From positions 530,353-594,352 of the forward strand of contig LIQB01000003.2 of NCBI GenBank assembly GCA_001411745.2: 64,000 nt of DNA, in the 5' to 3' direction. The notes beneath the pieces are model-generated. The model was not told the origin of the DNA, searched no databases, and worked only from the letters and a program-made list of their open reading frames with translations. This DNA is from Psychrobacter glacincola (GTDB taxonomy: Bacteria; Pseudomonadota; Gammaproteobacteria; Pseudomonadales; Moraxellaceae). The position numbers were made by a program, and so were the translations under genes. Positions 8,375 to 16,807 of the stretch are shown here, one piece after another. Each line of letters starts with the position of its first letter. Positions within the stretch are counted from its first letter, which is position 1.

Positions 8375-9597
8375 GCCAACATAACAACCTTATATACTTA
8401 GATTATGCCGCCACCACACCAGTTGCAAAATCAGTAGCTGCTAAGATGAGCGAGTATCTGACAGTAGATGGCATCTTTGGTAATCCAGCCTCGCGCTCGC
8501 ATGGCTATGGCTGGCAAGCAGAAGAAGCGGTAGAAACAGCGCGTCAACAAGTGGCTGAAGTCATTAATGCTGATCCACGCGAAATCGTCTTTACCTCTGG
8601 TGCAACAGAATCAGACAACCTAGCGATTAAAGGTGCAGCGCATTTTTATCAATCTCGTGGTAAGCACATCATTACCAGTAAGATCGAACATAAAGCCGTA
8701 TTAGATACGTGCCGTGAACTTGAGCAAGAAGGTTTTGAGATTACTTATCTTGAGCCGCAGCCAAGCACTGGGCTAATCTTACCAGAGCAAGTTAAAGAAG
8801 CATTACGTGACGATACTATCTTAGTATCACTCATGATGGTAAATAATGAGCTTGGTACGATTACTGATGTCGCTGCCATTGGTGAAATCACTCGTGAAGC
8901 GGGTGTGGTCTTCCACGTCGATGGCGCACAATCTGTTGGTAAAGTATTAATTGACCTTGAAACCACGAAGATCGATTTGATGAGCTTCTCAGGTCACAAA
9001 GCCTACGGTCCTAAAGGTATTGGTGCATTATTTGTTCGCCGTAAGCCACGTATCCGCTTGAAAGCAGAGCAGCATGGCGGTGGTCATGAGCGCGGTATGC
9101 GTTCAGGTACATTACCGACGCATCAAATCGTTGGTCTTGGAGCAGCATTTGCTTTAGCCAATGAGCGTTATGAAGAAGACCATGCACATGCAGCCAAGCT
9201 ACGCCAAAAACTGTGGGACGGTCTACAAGATATCGAAGAGATCTACCTAAATGGTGATCTTGAGCACAGCGTGCCTAACATTGTAAACATCAGCTTCAAC
9301 TTCGTTGAGGGCGAGTCTCTCATGATGTCACTTAAAGATTTAGCTGTATCATCAGGTTCAGCCTGTACATCAGCGACGCTTGAGCCATCATATGTATTAC
9401 GCGCTATTGGTCGCCCAGATGAATTAGCACACAGCTCAATTCGTTTCAGCTTCGGTCGTTATACCACTGAAGCAGACATCGATACTGTCATCAAACAAAT
9501 GCATGAAGCGGTCGATAAATTGCGTGCCTTATCACCACTTTGGGATATGTACCAAGAAGGTGTTGATTTAGATTCAGTCGAATGGGCTGAGCACTAA
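8371..9597 (+). CDS. iscS: Cysteine desulfurase IscS
   Basis: IscS is a PLP enzyme that takes sulfur from cysteine and passes it as persulfide to IscU and to tRNA thiolation partners. The 408-residue protein shows the N-terminal [11 protein letters not shown], the PLP-lysine segment [16 protein letters not shown], and the mobile catalytic Cys loop [18 protein letters not shown] chose the ATG at 8371 because it gives the family N-terminus and overlaps the iscR stop; the frame is open further upstream inside iscR. The C-terminus ends [18 protein letters not shown], near the E. coli ending. Confidence 0.97.
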   Translation: MSQHNNLIYLDYAATTPVAKSVAAKMSEYLTVDGIFGNPASRSHGYGWQAEEAVETARQQVAEVINADPREIVFTSGATESDNLAIKGAAHFYQSRGKHIITSKIEHKAVLDTCRELEQEGFEITYLEPQPSTGLILPEQVKEALRDDTILVSLMMVNNELGTITDVAAIGEITREAGVVFHVDGAQSVGKVLIDLETTKIDLMSFSGHKAYGPKGIGALFVRRKPRIRLKAEQHGGGHERGMRSGTLPTHQIVGLGAAFALANERYEEDHAHAAKLRQKLWDGLQDIEEIYLNGDLEHSVPNIVNISFNFVEGESLMMSLKDLAVSSGSACTSATLEPSYVLRAIGRPDELAHSSIRFSFGRYTTEADIDTVIKQMHEAVDKLRALSPLWDMYQEGVDLDSVEWAEH

Positions 9598-9655
9598 AAT
9601 TACCGAAAGCAACGATATAGTTATCAAACAGAACCATTAAACGATTGATCAGACA

Positions 9656-9698
9656 CTTATAAATCCAGTTTTTATAAATACCGTTTTTATAAATACCG
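9656..9698. repeat. 15-bp AT-rich tandem repeat between iscS and iscU
   Basis: TTTTTATAAATACCG occurs twice (9669-9683 and 9684-9698), preceded by a degenerate copy (about 9656-9668). It lies in the 198-bp gap between iscS and iscU. The array may vary between strains by slippage. Confidence 0.75.
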
Positions 9699-9731
9699 TT
9701 TCTATTAACTAAATGTTTGACCCCAATTATC

Positions 9732-9774
9732 GATGAGTAGTTAGACATTTAAAGTCAGTAATTGACTACTCATC
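9732..9774 (+). promoter_or_regulatory. Hairpin in the iscU leader
   Basis: GATGAGTAGT (9732-9741) and ACTACTCATC (9765-9774) form a perfect 10-bp stem 21 nt before the iscU ATG; the iscU ribosome site AGGAGA follows at 9783-9788. There is no T-run, so it is not an intrinsic terminator. It could protect the 5' end of processed iscU mRNA or mark a processing site; this is inference. Confidence 0.5.
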
Positions 9775-9795
9775 ATCTAACTAGGAGAAAACCCC

Positions 9796-10206
9796 ATGGC
9801 CTATAGTGACCAAGTTATTGATCATTACGAAAATCCACGCAACGTCGGCAATCTTGATAAAAATGCCAAAAACGTTGGTACTGGTATGGTTGGTGCCCCA
9901 GCTTGTGGCGATGTAATGCGCCTACAAATTCAAGTTGATGATAATGGCATCATTGAAGATGCACGCTTTAAAACTTATGGCTGTGGTTCAGCCATTGCTT
10001 CAAGCTCACTTGTTACCGAGTGGCTAAAAGGCAAAAGCTTGGATCAAGCGGGCGAAATCAAAAACAACGATATCGCGAAAGAGTTGGCCTTACCACCAGT
10101 AAAAGTGCATTGCTCTGTACTTGCTGAAGACGCCATTAAAGCCGCTATTAGCGACTATAAAGGTAAGCATAGCGCAGCAGTAGAAACAGAAGAAGCGGCT
10201 AGCTAA
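9796..10206 (+). CDS. iscU: Fe-S cluster assembly scaffold IscU
   Basis: IscU is the scaffold on which [2Fe-2S] clusters are built from IscS sulfur before HscA/HscB-assisted transfer. The 136-residue protein has the three cluster cysteines Cys37, Cys63 and Cys106, Asp39, and the HscA recognition motif LPPVK (99-103), all at the E. coli numbering. The last residues (AAVETEEAAS) are a short extra tail. It follows iscS by 198 bp containing a tandem repeat and a hairpin, rather than the close spacing seen in E. coli. Confidence 0.97.
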   Translation: MAYSDQVIDHYENPRNVGNLDKNAKNVGTGMVGAPACGDVMRLQIQVDDNGIIEDARFKTYGCGSAIASSSLVTEWLKGKSLDQAGEIKNNDIAKELALPPVKVHCSVLAEDAIKAAISDYKGKHSAAVETEEAAS

Positions 10207-10295
10207 ACCTATTAGCGTAAGTATTGTACTTCTAAGTACACGGTCTTAATGGCCGTACTTTAGTAGTCGATGTATTGAACAGCTACTAACGCTAA

Positions 10296-10335
10296 AGAGG
10301 TGACAATAACGCTAATGTAATTGTCACCTTTTATT
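10296..10335 (+). terminator. Intrinsic terminator between iscU and iscA
   Basis: AGGTGACAAT (10298-10307) and ATTGTCACCT (10320-10329) form a perfect 10-bp stem with a 12-nt loop, followed by TTTATTTT. A second, weaker hairpin (about 10243-10262, arms around AAGTAC and GTACTT) precedes it. A terminator inside the isc operon would lower expression of iscA-hscBA-fdx relative to iscRSU. Confidence 0.75.
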
Positions 10336-10453
10336 TTCTAGTGATTCTTAACTGGTCGTTATTAAGATTTTTTGGCAAGTGCGCTATTTTCATTGCCAGT
10401 TTATACAGATTTTTTTGATTGATATTTATCATTGATAGTCAATGGGAGTTGGC

Positions 10454-10774
10454 ATGATTGAAATGACAGAACGCGCCGCTCAGCATGTTCGAGACTTTTT
10501 GGACAATCGCGGCAAAGGCGAAGGTATTCGAGTGGGTATCCGTACCGCGGGTTGCTCAGGCTTAGCTTACGTTTTAGAGTTTGTAGATACCCCTGATGAA
10601 AATGACACGCGTTACGAAAGCCGCGGCGTTAACATCTTTATTGATCCTAAAAGTTTGGTCTATTTAGATGGTTTGTTGATGGACTACGAAAAAGAAGGTC
10701 TTAACGAAGGCTTTAAGTTCACCAATCCCAATCAAAAAGGCGAATGTGGTTGCGGCGAATCTTTTACCGTTTAA
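10454..10774 (+). CDS. iscA: A-type Fe-S carrier IscA
   Basis: IscA carries Fe-S clusters or iron to target proteins. The 106-residue protein has the three conserved cysteines, Cys34 ([13 protein letters not shown]) and Cys98/Cys100 (ECGCGESF). I chose the ATG at 10454 rather than 10442 because GGAG (10444-10447) is correctly spaced before it and nothing resembling a ribosome site precedes 10442. The gene lies 247 bp after iscU, beyond a terminator, so it may have its own promoter; I could not identify a convincing one. Confidence 0.95.
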   Translation: MIEMTERAAQHVRDFLDNRGKGEGIRVGIRTAGCSGLAYVLEFVDTPDENDTRYESRGVNIFIDPKSLVYLDGLLMDYEKEGLNEGFKFTNPNQKGECGCGESFTV

Positions 10775-10893
10775 TGGTTCAAAGGTTAAAAAACCCTTGA
10801 GTTTAGAGTTTCCTAACTCTATATTCAAGCCATAGTAAATATGTTCTCAGCCAAAGAAAACTTTCAAAATAAATAACAAGCAAGGCGTATGAT

Positions 10894-11475
10894 ATGACAG
10901 ACATTACTGCAGAAGCCCAGTTTGATAACTTCTTTGCCCTATTTGAGCAGCCTGTACAGTTTGAAGTCAATCAAGAGAGTCTCGATCAGCATCTACGTCT
11001 GCTACAAAAACGTTATCATCCTGATAATGTCACCAAGAATCTAGCCAATACTACGCAAGCGCAACAGCAGTCTGAGCAGGCCTCAGCGTTAATCAACCAA
11101 GCCTACCAAGCATTAAGTGCGCCTGATAGTCGTGCTAGCTATCTACTAGACATGGCAGATCAAGCACAGAATCTAGAGCATTCAATTGCAGACTTGGACT
11201 TTTTAGAAGATGCGATGCAGATGCGCATGGATTTAGATGACGCTATCGAGGGTAAAGATCGTGCGACATTGCAACAACTACACCCTCAAATCACCGAGCG
11301 ACTGGCAAAACAGTCTAAGCGTTTTAACGATGCTTACCAAAACCAAGATTGGCAAACGGCGATTGATGCGACACAAAAACTAAAATTCTTAGTCAAATTA
11401 AATGCTGACGTGACTACTGGTATCGATGAGTTAGCGACTGCTGAGCATTCAGATGATGATGATTTATACGTCTAA
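10894..11475 (+). CDS. hscB: Fe-S co-chaperone HscB
   Basis: HscB is the J-protein that delivers IscU to HscA and stimulates its ATPase. The 193-residue protein begins with a J domain (DNFFALFEQPVQFEV, then RYHPDN containing the essential HPD). It continues with the conserved INQAYQALSAPDSRASYLL and the C-terminal three-helix IscU-binding domain (DLDFLEDAMQMRMDLDDAI). E. coli HscB has 171 residues; the excess is an acidic C-terminal tail (TAEHSDDDDLYV) plus short internal extensions. Confidence 0.95.
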   Translation: MTDITAEAQFDNFFALFEQPVQFEVNQESLDQHLRLLQKRYHPDNVTKNLANTTQAQQQSEQASALINQAYQALSAPDSRASYLLDMADQAQNLEHSIADLDFLEDAMQMRMDLDDAIEGKDRATLQQLHPQITERLAKQSKRFNDAYQNQDWQTAIDATQKLKFLVKLNADVTTGIDELATAEHSDDDDLYV

Positions 11476-11490
11476 CTAACTGACGTATAA
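11464..11490 (+). repeat. Inverted repeat across the hscB stop
   Basis: TTATACGTC (11464-11472) and GACGTATAA (11482-11490) are perfect 9-bp complements that bracket the hscB stop codon. No T-run follows, so termination is uncertain. A 274-bp gap without another gene separates hscB from hscA. Confidence 0.5.
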
Positions 11491-11749
11491 GCTTGTTAAT
11501 TTATTTTATATGCCAAATTTATTTATAAATGGTATTAGCTTATGACGCTTATTTGAAAACTATATTATAAGCGATGGTTAAAATAGTCACAGCGATGCCG
11601 TATAATCCCTTATTTTAAGCACTTTTAATTGCTAAGTATCTTCGTTTTCACGTGCATACAACGCAGTTAAACTACAATAGTGCGCTTATCATATTTGTTT
11701 CATTTCACTTATTAATTTTATCTCTTTCATTTTATCTTTGAGTTATCTT

Positions 11750-13630
11750 ATGTCTTTATTGCAAATTGCCGAACCCAATCAAAGCGCCCAACCCCATCAG
11801 CATCGTTTTGGCCTAGGAATTGATCTTGGTACTACGCGCTCATTGGTCGCGGTAGTACGCTCAGGCAAGGCGCAAGTCTTAGAGGCAAGCGCAGCTACCG
11901 ATACCTTATTACCTTCTGTGGTCTATTATCCAAGTGTAGGTAAGCCCTTGGTTGGCTCTGATGCATTAGCTCACTTAGCGGATGATCCAAAAAATACGAT
12001 CGTCTCGGCTAAGCGTTTTATGGGTCGTAGTCAAGCTGATATCAAATTCTCTCATCCTTATGAGTTAAGCGGCAGCAAAGATGACATGCCAGCATTTGTG
12101 ACGGCTCAAGGTGACGTATCGCCTGTTGAAGTATCAGCACGTATTTTAGCAGCGCTTGAGCAACGGGCAGCGAGCGCATTGCCTGCAGACAGTATCGAGG
12201 GTGCGGTTATTACTGTCCCTGCTTATTTTGATGAAGCCCAGCGTCAAGCGACCAAAGATGCAGCCCAAGCGGCTGGTATCAAAGTGCTACGTCTGCTAAA
12301 TGAGCCTACTGCTGCTGCCGTCGCCTATGGTCTCGACCAGTCAACGCAAAACGGCGATAAAGAAAGTTATTATTTAATTTACGATCTGGGTGGCGGTACT
12401 TTTGACGTTTCTATCTTAAAGCTGACTGATGGTGTCTTTGAAGTACTGGCAACTGGCGGTAATAGTGCATTAGGTGGTGACGACATCGATCGTCTAATGA
12501 CCAATTGGCTTATCAAGCAATTAAATATAGATCCAAAAGATGTTAGTCGTCATGATAAGTCGATACTTGCACAGCAAGCCAAAGCTTATAAGCAAGCCCT
12601 GACTGACGATGAACAAGTTGATATCGATATCACTGTGAATGAGCAATCTTACCAAGGTGTGCTTCGCCGTACAGATTTGCTGGCTATTGCAGAGCCAGTT
12701 AGCCGCCGTACACTGAGCGTATGCGAACAAGTCCTGCGTGATGCCAAACTTTCGAGTGCTGATCTAGACGAAGTGATTTTGGTCGGCGGTTCTACTCGTA
12801 TGCCTGCTATACAACAAGTTGTGACAGAGTTTTTTGCCAAGCAACCACTTTGTCGTCTAAATCCAGATGAAGTCGTGGCTTTGGGTGCTGCCCAAACGGC
12901 GCATCAACTGGTCAATGGTGATAGTAATAATAACCTACTATTATTAGACGTAACGCCGCTATCGCTTGGTCTTGAGACCATGGGCGGCTTAGTTGAAGTA
13001 CTGATTCCACGTAATACGCCTATCCCTGTCAAAAAACGCCAAGTGTTTACCACCTATCAAGATGGTCAAACAGGCATGGTGATTCATGTGGTACAGGGCG
13101 AGCGCGAGACAGTAGATAACTGCCGTTCATTGGGTCGTTTTGAGCTATATGGTATCCCGCCGATGAAAGCTGGATTTGCTCGTATTGAAGTCACCTTTAG
13201 TATTGATGCGAATGGACAGCTAACCGTCAGCGCCCAAGAAACCACAACCAAGACAGAAAGTAAGATTGAGATTGTGCCTTCTTATGGGTTATCAGATGAG
13301 CAAAAAGAGCAATTGCTCGTCGCAGGATTCAAGCATGCAGAAGAAGATAAAAATACACGTTCTTTAATCGAAACCAAAGTAGAAGCGGAGCGTGAAGTAT
13401 TAGCGCTACAATCTGCCCTTAAAGAATTTGCGGCCTTATTGTCTTCTGAGGAGCAGCACTCATTAGCTGAGCAAATACAAGTGTTGCAGACAACGCTCAG
13501 TACTGATGATTTAACACTTATCGAAGCACAGCAAGCAAAGCTCAAGCCTCACAGTGATGCGTTTGCTGCCCGTATTATGAATCAAAGCGTCAAAGCCAGC
13601 ATGGCAGGCACGAATGCCCAAGATTGGTAG
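11750..13630 (+). CDS. hscA: Hsp70-class Fe-S chaperone HscA
   Basis: HscA is the specialised Hsp70 that binds the LPPVK motif of IscU and drives cluster transfer with ATP. The 626-residue protein shows Hsp70 nucleotide-binding signatures (GLGIDLGTTRSLVAVV; LIYDLGGGTFDVSIL; VILVGGSTRMPAIQQVV) and the linker/substrate domain start (LLLLDVTPLSLGLETMGG). The start at 11750 is the first ATG; an earlier in-frame TTG at 11738 is less likely. Length matches E. coli HscA (616). Confidence 0.96.
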   Translation: MSLLQIAEPNQSAQPHQHRFGLGIDLGTTRSLVAVVRSGKAQVLEASAATDTLLPSVVYYPSVGKPLVGSDALAHLADDPKNTIVSAKRFMGRSQADIKFSHPYELSGSKDDMPAFVTAQGDVSPVEVSARILAALEQRAASALPADSIEGAVITVPAYFDEAQRQATKDAAQAAGIKVLRLLNEPTAAAVAYGLDQSTQNGDKESYYLIYDLGGGTFDVSILKLTDGVFEVLATGGNSALGGDDIDRLMTNWLIKQLNIDPKDVSRHDKSILAQQAKAYKQALTDDEQVDIDITVNEQSYQGVLRRTDLLAIAEPVSRRTLSVCEQVLRDAKLSSADLDEVILVGGSTRMPAIQQVVTEFFAKQPLCRLNPDEVVALGAAQTAHQLVNGDSNNNLLLLDVTPLSLGLETMGGLVEVLIPRNTPIPVKKRQVFTTYQDGQTGMVIHVVQGERETVDNCRSLGRFELYGIPPMKAGFARIEVTFSIDANGQLTVSAQETTTKTESKIEIVPSYGLSDEQKEQLLVAGFKHAEEDKNTRSLIETKVEAEREVLALQSALKEFAALLSSEEQHSLAEQIQVLQTTLSTDDLTLIEAQQAKLKPHSDAFAARIMNQSVKASMAGTNAQDW

Positions 13631-13722
13631 CAGATACATTTAAAAATGTGGCTTAGTCACCATACTAAGCTCATTTCTTATATTTTTATTCTTTTAATTG
13701 ATTAGCACTGGAAAGACGATTT

Positions 13723-14061
13723 ATGCCAAAAATTACCGTACTACCGCATCATGAAATTTGCCCTGAAGGCGCCGAAGTCGAGCTAGAAGCTGGCAGCAAC
13801 TTATGTAAAGCGCTATTGGAAAAAGGCATTAAAATTGAACATGCATGTGAGATGTCAAAAGCCTGCACCACATGCCATGTGGTCGTCCGTAAAGGTTTTA
13901 ATAGTTTAGATGAAATGGATGATATTGAAGCCGATTTATTGGATCGTGCTTGGGGATTAGAGCCTGACTCACGCCTATCTTGTCAGGTCATGCTCGATGA
14001 TGAAGATTTAACCATTGAGATTCCTAAATATACGCTCAACCATGCAAAAGAAAACCACTAA
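13723..14061 (+). CDS. fdx: ISC-type [2Fe-2S] ferredoxin
   Basis: This adrenodoxin-like ferredoxin supplies electrons for cluster assembly on IscU. The 112-residue protein has the cluster ligands Cys42, Cys48, Cys51 and Cys87, identical in numbering to E. coli Fdx. It is the last gene of the isc operon; no iscX-type small ORF follows before the terminator. Confidence 0.96.
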   Translation: MPKITVLPHHEICPEGAEVELEAGSNLCKALLEKGIKIEHACEMSKACTTCHVVVRKGFNSLDEMDDIEADLLDRAWGLEPDSRLSCQVMLDDEDLTIEIPKYTLNHAKENH

Positions 14062-14103
14062 ACGCTAGAACACGTTCTAATATTACAGTTTACTTCATTA
14101 GAT

Positions 14104-14140
14104 AAGAAAGCCAGCTATCATAATAATAGCTGGCTTTCTT
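14104..14140. terminator. Bidirectional terminator between fdx and the cyclase gene
   Basis: Perfect 15-bp arms (14104-14118 and 14126-14140, core GCCAGCTAT/ATAGCTGGC) enclose a 7-nt loop. The outer part of each arm is AAGAAA/TTTCTT, so both strands carry a T-rich 3' side. It separates the convergent fdx (ends 14061) and cyclase (ends 14190) genes. Confidence 0.85.
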
Positions 14141-14189
14141 GCGCTTGATTTTATAAACATTATTTTTGGATGATTATTTATGATGATTG

Positions 14190-15605
14190 TCATTGATTGT
14201 CATTACGTTTGCTTGCTGCCGCTATGTCAGTTGCCACTTTTTCTTGCTCCTGCTCGACACGTTCAAGCGCAAAATTTAAGCGTGCTCTGATATCTTGATA
14301 ATCATTATCCTTCATATCTTTAAAATTTAGATGCAAATTGAAACCTGGTAGTGTGTGATCAACCCACTTTGATAAATGACCTTTATACGTATCTGGATCC
14401 AGCACTTGCCATGCATTTACCTTGCTATCAAAACCCTTTAACTTGAACGCACCCGCATGCTGACAGTCATAATTATGACAGATATAATCGTAGGTACTCT
14501 CACTGACCAGTATCTCATCTTTACCAGCGCTCGACTCAAGTCTTGCCGCTAGATTGGCCTCTTTACCAATAAGAGTATAGCTTAGGCGATTATTACTACC
14601 AAAATTACCAACATGGCAATAACCTGTGCTGATGCCGATACGGATGTATAACCCCTCAAAGCCCATCAAGCGCCATTTCTGCCTCAAAGTTCGCATCTCG
14701 CGACGCATGTCTATTGCCATTGCAATACAGTCTAAAGCATCTTGGCGCGCACCGCGACTATTTGGCTCACCAAAAAAACATACCATGCCATCACCAATAA
14801 ATTTATCAAGTACGGCGCCATGCTTGTTTGCTATCAATGTCATACAATGCATATAAGTATTTAAGATATCAGCCAAATTGTCAGCGCTCAAACTATCTGA
14901 CAATTCCGTAAAACCAACAATATCTGAGAACATAATCGTCAGCTTAGCACGCTTATTAGCAACGGTAACTGGGCTATCAGATTTTACGATAGGCTCCCAG
15001 ACTTGTGGAGGTATGAAGCGCGTCAACTTATTAATGACGGAGACCATAGTGCTTAATCGCCCAACGGCCTGATGAGCACGAGTTTCATAACCAATATACT
15101 CTTGGTACACATGCCAAAACTGATACAGTATGACGATCATACTGGCTAATAATATTATTGGTGTGGTCCAGCCTTCATGGCAATCTATATCAGCACTGCT
15201 TAGAGTAACGCTAACATAATAGAAAACAATGACGGTGATTATAGAGACGGCAATCAGTTTTAAATGATTTTCAGGGCTACTGATAATAATTCTGAGTGCT
15301 ATGAGCGCGGCTAAGCTAAGCGAAATAACCGTACAAAACTGTATCGACCCAATAACTACCGATAGTAAAATGATAACAATGTTAGACGTCCAAAAGCTTT
15401 TTTGGCGGCGATAGTTATAAATCAAAATCATTAAACTTGGCAGACAAACAATAACGAGCAGTGCCATTGAAGTAGGTCTAAAATTAAAATGTACAGCGAG
15501 GAGTATGACCGTAAGTATTAAAACGAAGACTTCTGGATAGTCAAATCGATAAATCCCTTCATTTTTTGAAGAGTGATTTGGTCTCAGCGTGTCTAAAAAA
15601 GGCAT
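14190..15605 (-). CDS. Membrane-bound class III adenylate cyclase
   Basis: The 471-residue protein has an N-terminal half with about six transmembrane helices (residues about 25-185) and a class III cyclase domain from about 220. Metal-binding aspartates are in FSDIVGFTE and FIGDGMVCFF; the adenine-selecting Lys is in DKFIGDG, Thr takes the partner position in SYTLIGKEANLAARLE, and the Asn and Arg of NLAAR stabilise the transition state. Lys/Thr is the usual bacterial adenylate-cyclase combination, so cAMP is the predicted product. The layout resembles the MASE2-type CyaB of pseudomonads. No Crp/Vfr gene is nearby. Confidence 0.88.
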   Translation of the reverse strand: MPFLDTLRPNHSSKNEGIYRFDYPEVFVLILTVILLAVHFNFRPTSMALLVIVCLPSLMILIYNYRRQKSFWTSNIVIILLSVVIGSIQFCTVISLSLAALIALRIIISSPENHLKLIAVSIITVIVFYYVSVTLSSADIDCHEGWTTPIILLASMIVILYQFWHVYQEYIGYETRAHQAVGRLSTMVSVINKLTRFIPPQVWEPIVKSDSPVTVANKRAKLTIMFSDIVGFTELSDSLSADNLADILNTYMHCMTLIANKHGAVLDKFIGDGMVCFFGEPNSRGARQDALDCIAMAIDMRREMRTLRQKWRLMGFEGLYIRIGISTGYCHVGNFGSNNRLSYTLIGKEANLAARLESSAGKDEILVSESTYDYICHNYDCQHAGAFKLKGFDSKVNAWQVLDPDTYKGHLSKWVDHTLPGFNLHLNFKDMKDNDYQDIRARLNFALERVEQEQEKVATDIAAASKRNDNQ

Positions 15606-15844
15606 ATGAAGTATTCGCTCACGTAAAACAGGCTATGTAAAAAATTAAAAGGCTTGAGGATAGCACACGCGTACTACCTGCCTCTATGCCAAGTTGTGTA
15701 TAAAATTAATCAATGATTACATTATACTTTTTAAATGCAATAAAACCCATGTCACTGATAGCCAAAAGCCTACCACTCATCACTCATCTTGTCTTAATAT
15801 GCTACCAAATCGGGATTATAAGACATATCGTTTGAGCAAAACAC
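15606..15844. other. Gene-free upstream region of the cyclase gene
   Basis: AT-rich, with the presumed minus-strand cyclase promoter. A short plus-strand open frame (15694-15885) overlaps the neighbouring terminator and has no ribosome site. Together with 15875-16126 it makes a 521-bp gap. Confidence 0.35.
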
Positions 15845-15874
15845 AAAAAATCCAGATAATATTTATCTGGATTT
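15845..15874 (-). terminator. Intrinsic terminator downstream of the HIT gene
   Basis: AAATCCAGATAA and TTATCTGGATTT pair over 12 bp with a 3-nt loop; on the minus strand the stem is followed by a run of Ts. It lies about 250 bp after the HIT gene stop. Confidence 0.8.
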
Positions 15875-16126
15875 CAAATACTTAAAACCTATTAATATAT
15901 AAAAATTAGGGGCTGTAATAACTGAGCATAACGTTGGCACATAACCGTAAAACGACTAAGACACCAAAATAAGGCTTAACTTTAAACGTTTGGCCATTTT
16001 TCCAGTTATTTTGATGGGTCAATCGATGCCCAGTTAATCGATACCCAGTTAATCAATACCTCGCCAATAGAGTATCATTATCGATTTGCCAATCAACTTA
16101 CCGACCTGTTACTACTCAGGTATTTA

Positions 16127-16558
16127 TTACATTTGCCAGTCAAACGGCATCTGATGATGGCCACGTAGCGCCATCATTAACGTTTGCTGCATCTGCGCCA
16201 ACACCTCTTTAGTATAAGGAATAGCAGGGACGCCCCATACTGGATTTGGCCATTGCATGTCATTTTGATAGCGAACGATGTGATGAAAATGAAGTTGGGG
16301 CACTTGATTACCGAGTGCAGCTACATTCATTTTATCAGCTTGAAAGGTCTTGGCTAGCTGACTCGACAACCAGCTCGATTCACGTAAAAACTGTGTTTGA
16401 TCGGCTTCAGATAACTCATATAACTCTTTGATACCTGATACGCGCGGCACTAATATTAACCAAGGAAACTGGCAATCATTGATTAAACGACAAGTCGATA
16501 ATGGGAAGTCACCCACTAAAAAGCTATCGGCAGCAAGTTTATGATGAAGTTGGAACAT
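16127..16558 (-). CDS. HIT family nucleotide hydrolase/transferase
   Basis: The 143-residue protein matches the compact HIT fold: PLSTCRLINDCQFPWLILVPR at the start, and NVAALGNQVPQLHFHHIVR as the histidine-triad region. The usual HxHxHxx reads QLHFHHI here, with Gln in place of the first His, a form I also associate with proteobacterial HIT proteins of this size. HIT enzymes act on nucleotide phosphoramidates or dinucleoside polyphosphates; the substrate is unknown. It stands alone between two minus-strand transcription units. Confidence 0.85.
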   Translation of the reverse strand: MFQLHHKLAADSFLVGDFPLSTCRLINDCQFPWLILVPRVSGIKELYELSEADQTQFLRESSWLSSQLAKTFQADKMNVAALGNQVPQLHFHHIVRYQNDMQWPNPVWGVPAIPYTKEVLAQMQQTLMMALRGHHQMPFDWQM

Positions 16559-16657
16559 AATGACGGTTCTCTTGTTATGACACTCAGATAAAAGGAATAT
16601 GAATCTAGAAAAGCAAAATTTAATTTACTAAAAAACAATAGGCTAAATATAGGATGT

Positions 16658-16693
16658 CGCTATTTTATCAGTTATCCGACCGATAAAATAGCG
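16658..16693. repeat. 12-bp perfect inverted repeat after mfd
   Basis: CGCTATTTTATC (16658-16669) and GATAAAATAGCG (16682-16693) pair around a 12-nt loop, about 115 bp downstream of the mfd stop. There is no T-run on the minus strand, so it may be a weak or Rho-linked mfd terminator, or an operator for the HIT gene. Confidence 0.5.
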
Positions 16694-16807
16694 CTATGAC
16701 TCATTGTCTTGACGTCCTACTTGAGCACTGGCTAGCTGACTTATTGAGCTGATTGAATCTACCGAAAATCATTGCCAAGCTCTCAAAATGCCGAAATGCC
16801 AAAACAA

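Noticed and set aside
15694-15885. 63-codon plus-strand frame upstream of the cyclase gene
   Set aside because: It overlaps the terminator hairpin of the HIT gene and has no ribosome site or family resemblance.
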